From Clostridia bacterium (GTDB lineage Bacteria > Bacillota > Dehalobacteriia > Dehalobacteriales > Dehalobacteriaceae), in contig DUPU01000216.1 in the NCBI GenBank assembly GCA_012838175.1, positions 1 to 47,169 on the forward strand: DNA of 47,169 nt. The letters are read 5' to 3'. The notes under the pieces are model-generated. The model was not told where the DNA came from. It saw only the letters and a program-made list of their open reading frames with translations, and made no database searches. Positions within the stretch are counted from its first letter, which is position 1. Every line of letters begins with the position of its first letter. This document shows, piece after piece, positions 1 through 11,359 of this stretch. Position numbers and translations under genes: made by a program.

Positions 1-224
1 GCATCTTTTAAGCTCATCAAATGATAAACTACAGTTAAATTATCAGGATAATCAACTGCTGTGACATCTTCTAAAAAAGTAAAATCAGTATTTTCCTTAA
101 TCTCTTTTAACACTTTAAGGATCTCATCCGAGGGGACAATCAAAGATTTTTCATCTTCGCTTACCCCGACTATCCCGCCTAATTTTTGGTTTAAGCTATC
201 AGCAAAAGCTTTAACATTATCCAT
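1..224 (-). CDS. nuoC: NADH-quinone oxidoreductase subunit C, N-terminal part (truncated by window edge)
   Basis: Reverse-strand reading frame from ATG at 222-224 ([20 protein letters not shown]...[20 protein letters not shown]) directly after nuoB; NuoC-like DVTAVDYP segment. Confidence 0.8.
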   Translation of the reverse strand, partial: MDNVKAFADSLNQKLGGIVGVSEDEKSLIVPSDEILKVLKEIKENTDFTFLEDVTAVDYPDNLTVVYHLMSLKD

Positions 225-711
225 TTATTTTTAACCCCGCAATTTTTGGATTGTTGATTCGTTGTTTCAATTGAAGGAACCCGTAAATTAATGCTTCCGG
301 CCTAGGCGGGCAACCGGGTACATAAACATCTACAGGAACCAGCATATCCACACCCCGCACTACATTGTAAGAATCCACAAATGGCCCGCCGCTGATAGCA
401 CAGCTGCCCATGGCAATGACATATTTCGGTTCAGCCATCTCATCGTAAATTCTTCTCAACAACGGAGCCATCTTGTTTGTCACCGTACCGGCAACAATCA
501 TCAAGTCCGCATGACGGGGTGACGGACGAAAGACCTCGTAGCCAAAACGAGCTAAGTCATAGCGACCTCCCCCTGCAGCCATCATTTCAATGGCACAGCA
601 AGCTAAACCAAAGGTAACCGGCCACAAGGAATTTCCCCGAGCGAAATTCAACACCTTCTCCACAGAAGCTAAAATTACATTTTGCGGCACATCTTGGTTT
701 GTTACATCCAT
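217..711 (-). CDS. nuoB: NADH-quinone oxidoreductase subunit B
   Basis: [39 protein letters not shown] motifs of NuoB/PSST. ORF track start (741) is probably too long; ATG at 709-711 ([10 protein letters not shown]) overlaps the nuoA stop. Confidence 0.95.
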   Translation of the reverse strand: MDVTNQDVPQNVILASVEKVLNFARGNSLWPVTFGLACCAIEMMAAGGGRYDLARFGYEVFRPSPRHADLMIVAGTVTNKMAPLLRRIYDEMAEPKYVIAMGSCAISGGPFVDSYNVVRGVDMLVPVDVYVPGCPPRPEALIYGFLQLKQRINNPKIAGLKING

Positions 712-1058
712 TCTAATGCTCCTTCCTTCCAGGCATACCAAAGGCCTATTACTAAGATCGCAATAAAGATAATCATTTCAATAAAGGCAAATAAACCCAA
801 AGCCTGAAATTTTACAGCCCACGGATAAAGAAATACCGTTTCTACGTCAAAAACAACAAATACCAGGGCATACAAAAAATAATTGATTTTAAATTGCACC
901 CATGTGGGTCCCTGAGTATCCAAACCACACTCATAAGTGGTCAGTTTCTCCGGGTTCGGACGTTTTGGTCCCAGAATCAAAGCCACAAATACTATAATAA
1001 AGGGAAATATTATTGCGGCTATGAGATAAATACCCAACCCGCTGTATTGTTGCAACAT
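702..1058 (-). CDS. nuoA: NADH-quinone oxidoreductase subunit A
   Basis: 118 aa, three TM segments, [10 protein letters not shown] and [15 protein letters not shown] motifs. Confidence 0.95.
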   Translation of the reverse strand: MLQQYSGLGIYLIAAIIFPFIIVFVALILGPKRPNPEKLTTYECGLDTQGPTWVQFKINYFLYALVFVVFDVETVFLYPWAVKFQALGLFAFIEMIIFIAILVIGLWYAWKEGALEWM

Positions 1059-1204
1059 AATCTCACCTCCTTTTTAATTGTAACAAATTTTAAATACTTA
1101 ATTTAGTCCTTTGTTTAAAATAATTCTGGGAATTCTTTCTTATCTACATATTTTGATGTTTTATATACCTTTGAGTCATTTGATTTCTCATCCTCTTTCC
1201 CTTG

Positions 1205-1876
1205 TTAGGATTCATTTTTAGTTGTACCTGCTTTTATATGAAAAGAAGTCCGATGAATACAAGTTCGACCTAACTCTAAGACCAATCTGATATGTTCCGG
1301 AGTGGGATAACCTTTATGTCTGATAAATCCGTATCCCGGAAATCGTTCATCATAAAGAGCCATCAACCGGTCCCGGTGACACTTGGCAATAATACTTGCT
1401 GCCGCAATGGAAGCACTTTTGGCATCTCCTTTAATAATTGAGGTTTGGGGAATATTTATTTGCTCCAGATTTACCGCATCTATCAGTAAATGTTCGGGCC
1501 TGACAGCAAGTTTTTTAACAGCCCTGGCCATGGCAAGAAGTGTGGCCTGATAAATATTCATCCGGTCAATATCATAAACTCCTACCGCCCCCACGGCCCA
1601 AGCAAGGGCCTTCTCTTTTATTTCCCTTTCTAAGACATATCTTTTGGCTTCCCCGATTTTTTTTGAATCATTAAGCCCCGATATAAAGCACTCCCGGGGC
1701 AAAATAACAGCTCCGGCAATTACCGGGCCGGCTAAAGGACCCCGGCCGGCCTCATCCACACCGGCAATAAACTCAGCACCCCTTTCATACAATTCCCGTT
1801 CATATTGATACAGACGGCAAATTCTTTCCTGTTCCACCTGAAGTGTTTTTTTCCACCCATGCTCCTCTTTATCCAT
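1205..1876 (-). CDS. rnhB: Ribonuclease HII
   Basis: AGVDEAGRGPLAGPV motif. Start at 1876 (MDKEEHGWKK) preceded by GGAGGCGG; the longer ORF start at 1981 overlaps rbgA. Confidence 0.92.
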   Translation of the reverse strand: MDKEEHGWKKTLQVEQERICRLYQYERELYERGAEFIAGVDEAGRGPLAGPVIAGAVILPRECFISGLNDSKKIGEAKRYVLEREIKEKALAWAVGAVGVYDIDRMNIYQATLLAMARAVKKLAVRPEHLLIDAVNLEQINIPQTSIIKGDAKSASIAAASIIAKCHRDRLMALYDERFPGYGFIRHKGYPTPEHIRLVLELGRTCIHRTSFHIKAGTTKNES

Positions 1877-1922
1877 AATGCCGCCTCCCCGAATATCATC
1901 ATTAACCAAAAAGCAATCAAAA

Positions 1923-2846
1923 CTAAACTGATCCCGGTTTTTCCAAGGTGAATCTGCCCAGTTTTCCGCTGCGAAATTCACGGAGAAGCATTACCGCCGT
2001 TTGTTCCATCATAACTACTCCTCCGGAAGCAAGAAAACCTCTTTTTCTCCCGATCTCCTCCATTATCACCCAAGGATCGGAACTGACCAATTCAATTTTA
2101 TATCGCTCCTCCAATACTTCGGGCCGGTTTTCTTTAAGATAGAGTACCAAATGTTTTGCCACATCTTCCAATGAGAAAACCAGGTCACTGATGGCCCCGG
2201 TAGCAGCCAATTTAAATCCTGTTTGTTGATTCTCAAACTTAGGCCATAACATACCGGGCGTATCTAATAATTCCAAGTCATCCACTACCCGAATCCATTG
2301 GGTACCTTTGGTTACTCCCGGTTTATTTCCGGTTTTTGCAACTGTCCGATTAACCATGGCATTTATTAAAGTAGACTTTCCTACATTGGGTATGCCTACA
2401 ATCATGGCTCGCACTGCCCGTCTCCTTCTCCCCTTAGCTTCTAAAGCTTTCATTACAGGGCCTGCCGCTCCTTTTACCTCATTAATTAATTCTTTTATTC
2501 CTTGTTTTGAACTGCTGTCAACTGCCGCAGCGCCTAAACCTTGACTTTTAAAATAAGCAATCCACTTTAAGGTCATTTCATGGTGAGCCAGATCCCTCTT
2601 ATTCAATGCTATAACCCTGGGTTTCTCCCGCAAAATAGGTTCCAAAACCGGATTTCTGCTGCTTTGGGGAATCCTGGCGTCAACCACTTCTATGGTTACA
2701 TCTACTAAGGAAAATTTTTCTTTAATTTGCTTTTTTGCCTTGACCATGTGGCCCGGATACCACTGAATCGAAGTCAGATTTGACCTGTTGTTTAATTGAT
2801 TTATTGTGGATTTATCAGGCTTATTGTAATCTTCCATTAAGATCAC
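1923..2846 (-). CDS. rbgA: Ribosome biogenesis GTPase YlqF/RbgA (circularly permuted GTPase)
   Basis: IQWYPGHMVKAKKQI, NKRDL preceding GIPNVGKSTLIN and DTPGMLWPK; permuted G motif order. Confidence 0.95.
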   Translation of the reverse strand: MILMEDYNKPDKSTINQLNNRSNLTSIQWYPGHMVKAKKQIKEKFSLVDVTIEVVDARIPQSSRNPVLEPILREKPRVIALNKRDLAHHEMTLKWIAYFKSQGLGAAAVDSSSKQGIKELINEVKGAAGPVMKALEAKGRRRRAVRAMIVGIPNVGKSTLINAMVNRTVAKTGNKPGVTKGTQWIRVVDDLELLDTPGMLWPKFENQQTGFKLAATGAISDLVFSLEDVAKHLVLYLKENRPEVLEERYKIELVSSDPWVIMEEIGRKRGFLASGGVVMMEQTAVMLLREFRSGKLGRFTLEKPGSV

Positions 2847-2868
2847 CGTCGCTCCTATGACTTATTTC

Positions 2869-3417
2869 CTAAGTCATTTTTAGCCATGTAATGCGTTTAC
2901 AAGGCCAGTAGATACACATAGCTTTGCCCTTAATATTTTTCCGGTTTAATGCTCCCCAAATCCTGCTGTCTTGGCTGTCCGCCCGATTATCTCCCATCAC
3001 AAAATATTCTTCCTCTTCCAGCCGAACAGGTCCAAAACTATCATATTTTATACCTTGGGGTAGATAACCCTCTGGAAGAACTTTTCCGTCAATATAGACC
3101 CTGTTGTTTTTTCCTTCAATAGTTTCACCCGGTAAGGCAATTATTCTTTTTATGTACTCTATTCTTTCATCCAGGGGAAGTTTTAATACTACAATATCGC
3201 CCCGAACCGGTTCTCCAAAACGATAAAATAATTTATCAACCAGAACTCTATCTCCCGGTTGAAGTATAGGCGACATGGACCGGGATGGAATCACATAGGG
3301 AGCGCACAAAAAAATGCGTATTATGATCGCCAGTACTATTGCCCACGATAAAATTTCGACAGCTTCCCCCAAAAAATCTTTTAATCTTTGAAAAGACAAA
3401 TCTAAAAATTTGTCCAA
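2869..3417 (-). CDS. lepB: Signal peptidase I
   Basis: N-terminal TM, PSRSMSPILQPGDRVLVDK, GDIVVLK, IKRIIALPGE, YFVMGDNRADSQDSRIWG. Confidence 0.95.
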   Translation of the reverse strand: MDKFLDLSFQRLKDFLGEAVEILSWAIVLAIIIRIFLCAPYVIPSRSMSPILQPGDRVLVDKLFYRFGEPVRGDIVVLKLPLDERIEYIKRIIALPGETIEGKNNRVYIDGKVLPEGYLPQGIKYDSFGPVRLEEEEYFVMGDNRADSQDSRIWGALNRKNIKGKAMCIYWPCKRITWLKMT

Positions 3418-3559
3418 ATAATATTAGACCCCCATGATAAAAAATATTTATCCTTAACATAAGTTTAGAATTATGTGCAATCTGTAACAAGGGTAAATTA
3501 TTGCCATATGTTAATTTTATTGCCTAATTAAAACTATTAATATGACTGTAATTTACGAT

Positions 3560-3588
3560 AAAAGGGACCGATTTACTCAGTCCCTTAC
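3560..3588 (-). terminator. Rho-independent terminator after rplS
   Basis: Minus strand GGGACTGAGTAAATCGGTCCCTTTTAT. Confidence 0.7.
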
Positions 3589-3593
3589 ACTGC

Positions 3594-3935
3594 TTAACGA
3601 ATATCCTTAATTCTGGCTGCCTTACCTGTTCGCTCCCTAAGGTAATATAATTTTGCTCTGCGCACTTTACCCCGGCGAATCACTTCAATCTTATCAATTC
3701 TGGGAGAGTGTAACGGGAAAGTTCTTTCCACTCCTACACCATATGTGACACGGCGAACAGTAAAAGTTTCCCGAAGTCCTCCACCTTTGCGCTTAATCAC
3801 CAGGCCTTCAAAGACCTGAATTCTTTCCCTGGTTCCTTCTACTACTTTCACATGCACCCGAACAGTATCACCAGGTTTAAAGGGAGGAATATCCGTCTTC
3901 ATCTGTTCCTGTTCCACAATCTTCAATAAATCCAT
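3594..3935 (-). CDS. rplS: 50S ribosomal protein L19
   Basis: [31 protein letters not shown]...[23 protein letters not shown]. Confidence 0.97.
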   Translation of the reverse strand: MDLLKIVEQEQMKTDIPPFKPGDTVRVHVKVVEGTRERIQVFEGLVIKRKGGGLRETFTVRRVTYGVGVERTFPLHSPRIDKIEVIRRGKVRRAKLYYLRERTGKAARIKDIR

Positions 3936-4033
3936 TTGCCCTGCTCCTCCTTCCTTCCAAGACGTTCATAACTGCCCTCATCATTCCTGCAGCAGAGGAC
4001 CGCCCGTAAATCAATCCAAAAGCACTGAAAAAT

Positions 4034-4062
4034 ATTATAACACAACAAATTAATGGTGGCAA
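4034..4062 (-). promoter_or_regulatory. Sigma-A type promoter for rplS
   Basis: Minus strand TTGCCA, 17 nt spacer, TATAAT; about 95 nt leader to the rplS ATG. Confidence 0.75.
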
Positions 4063-4116
4063 TATTTTACCACTATTTTACCTTATTGGACAGGATTTTA
4101 CTCCGTATTCTTTTAA

Positions 4117-7100
4117 TTATGACACAGTCAAAGCTTTTAACTTTTTACAGCCGATATCTTCACATACCTGTAAATCGAGTTGTTCATCTTTATGCAAGTT
4201 TTCAAAAGCCGTGGCAATCATCAGCTTTATCCGGTTCAGCTGGTTTACTTCACTGGCTCCCGGGTCATAGTCAATAGCCACAATATTGGTTCCCGGATAA
4301 ACACGCTTTAATTCCTTAATCATGCCTTTACCCGTAACATGATTGGGCAAACAGGCAAATGGCTGCATGCAAATAATATTTTTTACTCCGCTTTGAATCA
4401 ATTCTACCATCTCTCCCGTTAACAGCCATCCTTCTCCGGTATGATGGCCTAAAGAAACAACAGTGGAAGCTCCTTGGGCAATTTCTTCAATTGTTTTCGG
4501 CGGATAAAATCTTTTACTGTTAGTTAATGCCTCCCGGTAAGTAGTCCGGTAATATTCCATAAGCTTAATCACGCCAAGGGCAATTAACTGGGATAGTTTA
4601 CTTCCCGCTAAGTATTTATAATGATAATCCTTATCATACAAGCAATACAATAAGAAATCCGTGAGACTTGGCACCACGGCCTCCGCCCCTTCCGCCTCCA
4701 CAATATCCACCACATTATTATTGGCAGTAGGATGAAATTTAACAAGAATTTCTCCCACCAATCCGACCTTAGGTTTAACTTCATTGGTTATTTCCAACTC
4801 GTCAAACTCCTTCACAATGCCCCGGATATTCTCTCTGAAAAGGGCTTTATCAGGAAAAGACAAAGATTTTAAGCAAATCTTGACCCATTTTTCATATAAC
4901 TCATTGGCGGATCCTTTAAACTTTTCATAAGGCCGCACCCGGTACAAGACTTGCATTAAAAGATCTCCATATATTAAACCCATCATGGCTTTATCTAATA
5001 GTCCCAGGGAATATTTAAAGCCGGGATTTTTTTCCATTCCGTTAGGATTAATTGATATTACCGGAATATGGGGAAAGCCGGCGTCCCTTAAAGCCTTCCG
5101 TAAAAAACCGATGTAGTTGGTAGCCCGGCAGCCTCCCCCTGTTTGAGACATAATCACGGAAGTATTATTTAAATCATACTTACCTGATTTTAAAGCCTCA
5201 ATTAACTGTCCAACCACAATAATCGCCGGATAGCAAGCATCATTATTTACGTATTTTAGACCTTCATCGATAGCTTTTCTGTCAATGGAAGGAAGGACTT
5301 CAATATTATAGCCGGACAGTCTGAATGCTTCCTGCAAAAACTGAAAATGAATGGGAGACATTTGAGGCGACAGAATAGTATGAGTTTTTTTCATTTCCTT
5401 AGTAAACTTAATTTTCTCATACTTATTGTTTACCTTCTTTAATTGATAATCGTTTCTTTCCCGTTCCACCATGGCCGCCTTCAGAGAACGAATGCGGATG
5501 CGGGCCGCCCCCAAATTGCTTATTTCATCTATTTTCAAGGCAGTATAAATTTTAGAATTACCCTGAAGTATTTCCTGCACCTGATCTGTAGTAACCGCAT
5601 CAAGTCCGCAACCAAAAGAGTTCAGTTGCACCAATTCCAAATCCTTAGCTTCGGCCACAAAACTCGCCGCTGCATAAAGCCTGGAATGATAAGCCCATTG
5701 GTCTACGACTCGAAGAGGTCTTTCTACATGACCCAAATGGGCTACTGAGTCCTCCGTAAACACAGCCATGCCCAATGAATTTATCATCTCCGGAATACCA
5801 TGATTAATCTGGGGATCCAGGTGATAAGGCCTTCCTGACAAAACTATTCCTTTCATTCCCCGCTCCCGAATAAACCTCAGCGCCTTCTCTCCCGCTTTTC
5901 GCATATCTTTTTTAAAGTTTTCTTGTTCCCGATAAGCCTTAGCTACACTTTCCCTAATTTCTTTTTTCCTAATATTAAATATCTTTAGCTCTTCAAATAA
6001 TCTTTCCACTAATCTTTTTTTATGATCATAAGGAAGGAAGGGTTTCATGTACAATATATTTTCTTCCCTGATTAAATCTATGTTGTTTTTTACCACCTCG
6101 GGATAAGAAATAACTATGGGACAGTTAAAATGATTATCCGCATCTTTTTGCTCCTGTATTTCAAAAATTATACTGGGATAAAATATAAATTTAATACCCT
6201 TCTCAATTAAACTCATAATATGACCATGCACCATTTTCCCCGGATAACATACAGACTCAGAAGGTATTGTCTCTATTCCTTTTTCATAAATACGATTGGA
6301 CGAACGGTCAGAGAGTTCCACCCTAAACCCTAAATTAGTAAAAAAGGTAAACCAAAAAGGATAGTTCTCGTATATATTTAAAACCCTGGGAATACCCACA
6401 GTACCTCTTTTTGCTTCTTCTTTAGATAGAGGTTTATAGCCGAAAAGTCTTTTGTACTTATATTGGAACAGATTGGGTAAAAAACCTTGCTCCTTTTCTT
6501 TTCCCGCTCCTTTTTCACACCTGTTTCCGGAAATAAACTTTTTACCGTTTCTAAATTTATTTATGGTCAAGAGGCAATGGTTAGAACAGGATTGACACCG
6601 GGAAATGGTTGAATTCAGGGTAAACTCATTCAATTTCCTTTTATCTAATAAACCGGTTGAATACCCCTCTTGAAATCTTTCTCTGGCAATCAAAGCTGCA
6701 CCGAAAGCCCCCATGATCCCTGCTATATCCGGCCTGATTACTTCCCGCTCAGAGAGGATTTCAAAGGCTCGGAGCACCGCATCATTATAAAAAGTTCCTC
6801 CCTGCACAACTATTTTTTCACCTAAATCATGAGGATTCTTGACTTTAATTACTTTAAATAAAGCATTTTTAATTACCGAGTATGATAATCCGGCGGAAAT
6901 ATCAGCCACAGTGGCCCCTTCTTTCTGAGCCTGTTTAACCCGGGAATTCATAAAAACAGTGCATCTGGAGCCTAAATCAACAGGTTTTTCCGCTTTCAAA
7001 GCCTCCCGGGCAAAAGCTTCAATACTCAAATCCAAAGAGCTGGCAAAGGTATCTAAAAATGATCCGCACCCGGAAGAACACGCTTCATTTAAAAGGATAC

Positions 7101-8418
7101 TCTCAATCACACCATCCTTAATCTTAAGGCATTTCATATCTTGACCGCCGATATCTAAAACAAAATCCACTCCCGGACAAAAGAATTCCGCAGCTTTATA
7201 ATGGGCAATGGTTTCGATTTCCCCAATGTCAACATTCAAGGCTGTCTTGATTAAACCTTCCCCATAACCGGTAACAGTGGAATTAACAATTTTGGCGCCG
7301 GGGGGCAAAAGATGATAAAGTTTTTTCAACGCCTTAATGGTGGAATTAATAGGACTCCCTTCGTTACTCCCGTAATAGGTATAAAGAAGTGAACCTTCTT
7401 CGTCAATCAAGGCAATTTTAGTAGTAGTAGAACCGGCATCAATTCCTAAAAAGCACTTTCCGGAAAAAGTTTTCAGTTCCCTTCTTTTAACGGAGTATTT
7501 TTCATGCCTCAGTTTAAACCTTCCATATTCTTTTTCATCGGTAAAAAGCGGGGTAAGCTGATCATCTTCATTTTGGAATGTGCTTTCCAAATTCTTCAGT
7601 CGACTTAATAGGTTCCTAAAGAATATAGGTTCTTCATTTATAGAAGATAAAGCAGCACCAATAGCCACGTAAATCTGTGCATTCTCGGGAAAAATTACCT
7701 GACTTTCCTTTAATTTTAAAGTTTCCATAAATCTTCGTCTTAACTCTGAAAGAAAATACAAGGGACCTCCTAAAAAGGCTACATTTCCCCGGATAGGTCT
7801 GCCACAGGCCAAGCCACTGATTGTTTGAATTACCACAGATTGAAAGACGGATACGGCAATATCCTCCTTCGCTACCCCTTCATTCAACAAAGGTTGTACA
7901 TCAGTTTTAGCAAAAACCCCGCATCGGGCCGCTATGGAGTAAATCATCTTGTAATTCTTTGCTAACTCATTTAAACCGGCTGCATCTACCTTTAATAAAG
8001 TCGCCATTTGGTCTATGAATGAACCGGTACCTCCGGCGCAGGTGCCATTCATCCTCTGCTCCACACCATCTTTAAAATATGTAATTTTAGCATCCTCGCC
8101 ACCTAATTCAATGACCACATCCGTTTCCGGATGATAGCTTTTAATGGCTTTGGCAGCCGCAACGACCTCCTGGGTAAAAGAAACATCTAAATTATTTGCT
8201 ATGCTCATACCGCCGGAACCGGTAATCATTACGGTCAGCCGGGCATCATTTAGTGTGAGATGATTAGATGAATCTTCCAGGATCTGCACTAGCTTCTTTT
8301 TAATATCGGCATAATGTCTCTCATATCTGCGATAAATCAGTTCCTTATTGCTATTGAGAATAACTACTTTTACAGTAGTAGACCCAATATCAATACCCAT
8401 ATGAAATAAGTTATTCAT
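4117..8418 (-). CDS. Large acyl-CoA dehydratase activase-related protein (two BadF/BcrA/HgdC-type ASKHA domains plus DUF2229/HgdB-like regions)
   Basis: Two ASKHA starts ([15 protein letters not shown] and [15 protein letters not shown]), [16 protein letters not shown] and [16 protein letters not shown] cluster-binding segments; ATG at 8416-8418 ([12 protein letters not shown]) preceded by AAGGTGTGAG. Confidence 0.9.
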   Translation of the reverse strand: MNNLFHMGIDIGSTTVKVVILNSNKELIYRRYERHYADIKKKLVQILEDSSNHLTLNDARLTVMITGSGGMSIANNLDVSFTQEVVAAAKAIKSYHPETDVVIELGGEDAKITYFKDGVEQRMNGTCAGGTGSFIDQMATLLKVDAAGLNELAKNYKMIYSIAARCGVFAKTDVQPLLNEGVAKEDIAVSVFQSVVIQTISGLACGRPIRGNVAFLGGPLYFLSELRRRFMETLKLKESQVIFPENAQIYVAIGAALSSINEEPIFFRNLLSRLKNLESTFQNEDDQLTPLFTDEKEYGRFKLRHEKYSVKRRELKTFSGKCFLGIDAGSTTTKIALIDEEGSLLYTYYGSNEGSPINSTIKALKKLYHLLPPGAKIVNSTVTGYGEGLIKTALNVDIGEIETIAHYKAAEFFCPGVDFVLDIGGQDMKCLKIKDGVIESILLNEACSSGCGSFLDTFASSLDLSIEAFAREALKAEKPVDLGSRCTVFMNSRVKQAQKEGATVADISAGLSYSVIKNALFKVIKVKNPHDLGEKIVVQGGTFYNDAVLRAFEILSEREVIRPDIAGIMGAFGAALIARERFQEGYSTGLLDKRKLNEFTLNSTISRCQSCSNHCLLTINKFRNGKKFISGNRCEKGAGKEKEQGFLPNLFQYKYKRLFGYKPLSKEEAKRGTVGIPRVLNIYENYPFWFTFFTNLGFRVELSDRSSNRIYEKGIETIPSESVCYPGKMVHGHIMSLIEKGIKFIFYPSIIFEIQEQKDADNHFNCPIVISYPEVVKNNIDLIREENILYMKPFLPYDHKKRLVERLFEELKIFNIRKKEIRESVAKAYREQENFKKDMRKAGEKALRFIRERGMKGIVLSGRPYHLDPQINHGIPEMINSLGMAVFTEDSVAHLGHVERPLRVVDQWAYHSRLYAAASFVAEAKDLELVQLNSFGCGLDAVTTDQVQEILQGNSKIYTALKIDEISNLGAARIRIRSLKAAMVERERNDYQLKKVNNKYEKIKFTKEMKKTHTILSPQMSPIHFQFLQEAFRLSGYNIEVLPSIDRKAIDEGLKYVNNDACYPAIIVVGQLIEALKSGKYDLNNTSVIMSQTGGGCRATNYIGFLRKALRDAGFPHIPVISINPNGMEKNPGFKYSLGLLDKAMMGLIYGDLLMQVLYRVRPYEKFKGSANELYEKWVKICLKSLSFPDKALFRENIRGIVKEFDELEITNEVKPKVGLVGEILVKFHPTANNNVVDIVEAEGAEAVVPSLTDFLLYCLYDKDYHYKYLAGSKLSQLIALGVIKLMEYYRTTYREALTNSKRFYPPKTIEEIAQGASTVVSLGHHTGEGWLLTGEMVELIQSGVKNIICMQPFACLPNHVTGKGMIKELKRVYPGTNIVAIDYDPGASEVNQLNRIKLMIATAFENLHKDEQLDLQVCEDIGCKKLKALTVS

Positions 8419-8554
8419 CCACTCACACCTTCTTGTTCCGAAATAAAAACAAAAAAGCAAATAAGATAAACAAAACTCAAAAATTTATACAATAGTATAC
8501 TTTTAAAGAATAAAATACTAATTTAATTATACAATATAATGCAGAAAATATATA

Positions 8555-8598
8555 GATGCAAGAAAAAGCCCAATAAATCAAAGGGCGAAAAACAACCT
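8555..8598 (-). terminator. Hairpin with U-tract
   Basis: Minus strand GCCCTTTGATTTATTGGGCTTTTTC. Confidence 0.55.
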
Positions 8599-8654
8599 TA
8601 ACTATTTAATATTCGGCGTTCAAGAGCCTCATTCCTTTTTTATAAAAAGCATGA

Positions 8655-8688
8655 AAAAAGGACGGTCTTTTTCTTGATCGTCCCCATT
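8655..8688 (-). terminator. Terminator after the trmD operon
   Basis: Minus strand GGACGATCAAGAAAAAGACCGTCCTTTTTT. Confidence 0.7.
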
Positions 8689-8772
8689 GTCTATCATGTA
8701 TTAGCGGTTTTTTGACTATCAATTTTTTCAGCACAATAAAGCCTTGTTAGGAAACCAAAATCTATTCCCCAG

Positions 8773-10077
8773 TCATTCCCCTTGCAATCGATCCAGTATA
8801 ATGGATGCAGCACTCCGAACCGACAAATGATTATATTCCCCCGGCCCGTAGACAGGTTTTAATATAAAATCCGAGTTTTCAATTAAAGATTGTTCTAATC
8901 CCCAGCCGGTCCCAAAGAGCAGGAGATAATTTCCTCCTTTTCGTTCCATAATATCCCGTAATTCCCCGTAACCTACTCCCTGGGGATATGCTTTGGCAGC
9001 AGTGGAAATTACTTTGGGTGCGGCTCCGTATTCTTCACTAATCTTTGCTTTTACTTCCTCAACAGAATCAGCCAAAGCACTTTTGGTCAAAGCATGCTTC
9101 CTGTCCGGATTATAACGGGCTCCATAACCTTTTACCCAATGGTTAATCAATGTGTGGATCAATTCATGCTGAGCTTTAATCGGCTGCACCAAGAAATATT
9201 TTTCCACACCATAAGTTGTTGATGCTCTGGCAATATCATGAAGATCTAAGTTGGTAAAGGAGGTATTAATCACCTCTCTTTTTTTATTATATACAGGGTA
9301 ATGGACTAAAGCCGTAAACAAGCGATAATTTTCCCGTACCGTCTTTTTGTGTTCCGCCATAAGTTTTATATCTTCCTGACTCAAGGGTGCATTCTTCCAT
9401 AAATCAGGCCTGTTCTTCCATGTTTTCAGCAGAGACTGTTTCCGACGCCAAATCCTGATTTCCTCATGATTACCGCTGAGTAAAACATCCGGCACTTTTA
9501 AGCCTTGGAATTCTGCCGGTCTGGTATAATGAGGATACTCTAACAAACCATCGGAAAAAGACTCCTCCTCAGCAGAAACTTCATCTCCCAAAACTCCCGG
9601 AAGGAGCCGAACCACGGCATCCACAATAACCATGGATGGTAATTCTCCCCCGGTAAGTACGAAATCACCAATGGATAATTCCTCCCCTTGAAAAAGTACC
9701 CGTACCCGGTCATCAATCCCCTCATAATGACCGCAGATAAAAATGAGGTGTTCTTCCTTAGAAAGCTCCCAAGCCTTCTTTTGGCTGAAAATTTCTCCTT
9801 GGGGACTGGTAATAATAATCCTGGGAGGCATAGCTTTAGCTGCGGAACTTTTTATGTGCTGCACCGCCTCGTAAATCGGTTCCGGTTTCATCACCATCCC
9901 GGCTCCCCCGCCGTAAACCAGATCATCAACCATACGATGCTTATTAAAGGCAAAATCCCTAATATTGATCACATTAATATCAACAATACCTTTTTCCCCG
10001 GCTCTTTTTATAATGCTCTCCTTTAAAGGAGCGAACATTCCGGGAAAAAGCGTCAAAATATCAATTCGCAAACTCAT
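8773..10077 (-). CDS. trmD: tRNA (guanine-N1)-methyltransferase TrmD fused to a C-terminal TM1570-like SPOUT RNA methyltransferase domain
   Basis: TrmD: MRIDILTLFPGMF-like start, FICGHYEGIDDRV, GDFVLTGGELP. After about 245 aa a second domain begins (VHYPVYNKKREVINTSFTNLDLHDIARASTTYGVEKYFLVQP...LLLFGTGWGLEQSLIENSD...YNHLSVRSAASIILDRL). Confidence 0.93.
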   Translation of the reverse strand: MSLRIDILTLFPGMFAPLKESIIKRAGEKGIVDINVINIRDFAFNKHRMVDDLVYGGGAGMVMKPEPIYEAVQHIKSSAAKAMPPRIIITSPQGEIFSQKKAWELSKEEHLIFICGHYEGIDDRVRVLFQGEELSIGDFVLTGGELPSMVIVDAVVRLLPGVLGDEVSAEEESFSDGLLEYPHYTRPAEFQGLKVPDVLLSGNHEEIRIWRRKQSLLKTWKNRPDLWKNAPLSQEDIKLMAEHKKTVRENYRLFTALVHYPVYNKKREVINTSFTNLDLHDIARASTTYGVEKYFLVQPIKAQHELIHTLINHWVKGYGARYNPDRKHALTKSALADSVEEVKAKISEEYGAAPKVISTAAKAYPQGVGYGELRDIMERKGGNYLLLFGTGWGLEQSLIENSDFILKPVYGPGEYNHLSVRSAASIILDRLQGE

Positions 10078-10084
10078 TACACCC

Positions 10085-10585
10085 CTACTCATCAAGTCCC
10101 GGAAGCAGTTGTACTATCATTTGTTTTTCCTTGATATCAATTTCCTTAACGATAATTTTTAATGCCGGAATCAATAAATCTTTTTTCCCCGTTCTTCTTA
10201 CCACATAAACATCGTTCGCCCCTGTTTCCAGAATATCCGTTACTTCCCCCAGATAGCTTCCTTCCAAATCATATACCCTAAGGCCTATTATCTGGAAATG
10301 GTAATAATGACCGGGGGAAAGCTCCATTAATTGTTCCCGGTCAATAGTAAGATAACTATTGGTTAATTCTTCCGCCTGATCCCGGTTGTTTACTTTAGCA
10401 AATTTTATTAACAAATACTCTTTTTGTTCCCGAATATTTTCAATTTCCAAATAAGTGTTGCGGGCATCTGACCAAACGCTTTTTGTTTTTTGAAAACGTT
10501 CAGGAAAATCTGTTAAAGGCAGAACCCTTACCTCCCCTTTAACACCATGAGGGGAAAGGACTTTTCCGATAATTATCCGTTCCAT
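10085..10585 (-). CDS. rimM: 16S rRNA processing protein RimM
   Basis: IGKVLSPHGVKGEVRVLPLTDFPERF; PRC-barrel part LGEVTDILETGANDVYVV; operon position. Confidence 0.95.
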   Translation of the reverse strand: MERIIIGKVLSPHGVKGEVRVLPLTDFPERFQKTKSVWSDARNTYLEIENIREQKEYLLIKFAKVNNRDQAEELTNSYLTIDREQLMELSPGHYYHFQIIGLRVYDLEGSYLGEVTDILETGANDVYVVRRTGKKDLLIPALKIIVKEIDIKEKQMIVQLLPGLDE

Positions 10586-10674
10586 GAAAAATGCCCCTTT
10601 TCTTACAGCCTTTAGCTAATATAAACCTTTTATCATAATTGATGTCAAAAAGGGGACAATTTTGCCCCCTTTTC

Positions 10675-10902
10675 TTAGATAATTTCCACGCTTGCTTTTT
10701 TCCCTTCCTTGGTGGCCACCGCTTTAACCACGGTACGAATCGCTTTGGCAATACGTCCTTGCTTTCCAATGACTTTACCCATATCCTCAGGTGCCACCCT
10801 CAATTCCAATACAGTATGCTTGTCTTTTTCCTGAACCTCTACGGAAACTGCATCGGGATTATCCACAAGGGATTTGGCTAAAAATTCTACTAGGTCCCTC
10901 AT
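10675..10902 (-). CDS. khpA: KH-domain RNA-binding protein (YlqC/KhpA)
   Basis: 75 aa; MRDLVEFLAKSLVDNPDAV...ELRVAPEDMGKVIGKQGRIAKAIRTVVKA with GKxGR KH loop; between rpsP and rimM. Confidence 0.93.
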   Translation of the reverse strand: MRDLVEFLAKSLVDNPDAVSVEVQEKDKHTVLELRVAPEDMGKVIGKQGRIAKAIRTVVKAVATKEGKKASVEII

Positions 10903-10941
10903 ATTATTTAATTCCCCCCCAGTTTCATGGTTAGGACATAA

Positions 10942-11202
10942 TTATTTTTCCGCAAATTTCTTCAATACACCGGCCTTTTTAAAAAGTGCTTTCACTGTAT
11001 CTGAAGGTGCCGCCCCCTCAGAAAGCCACTTCAAGGCTCTTTCTTCATTAATCTGATATTCCTCCGGGTGTTTGGTCGGATTGTAATACCCAATCTCCTC
11101 AATAAAACGCCCGTCTCTAGGTGAGCGGGAATCTGCCACCACCACTCTGTAAAACGGAGCTTTTTTCGCACCCATTCTTTTTAATCTAATTTTAGTTGCC
11201 AA
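10942..11202 (-). CDS. rpsP: 30S ribosomal protein S16 (TTG start proposed)
   Basis: [44 protein letters not shown] at 11200-11202 preceded by AAGGAGGTGAGAAAA; the longer ORF start at 11244 is unlikely. Confidence 0.95.
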   Translation of the reverse strand: MATKIRLKRMGAKKAPFYRVVVADSRSPRDGRFIEEIGYYNPTKHPEEYQINEERALKWLSEGAAPSDTVKALFKKAGVLKKFAEK

Positions 11203-11359
11203 TTTTCTCACCTCCTTGTTTAAGTTCCATAACCAGGCTGGCATCGTTCACATCGTTAACTTCTAACAGACAAGTCATAAGTTCTAATTGTTTATACCTG
11301 AGAAACGCTGCGAACATCGTAAGCTTTGTAAACACCGGTTATAAATTTAAAATATTAAT

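Noticed and set aside
3940-4033. rplS leader as an autoregulatory L19 leader RNA
   Set aside because: A 95-nt leader exists, but I could not convincingly match it to the known L19 leader consensus or draw a stable mutually exclusive fold by eye.
4053-4277. Plus-strand ORF of 74 aa and many similar plus-strand ORFs opposite known genes (e.g. 2308-2544, 6959-7144, 27626-27904, 46205-46726)
   Set aside because: They lie antisense to strongly supported conserved genes, lack RBS context or recognisable motifs, and are typical shadow ORFs.
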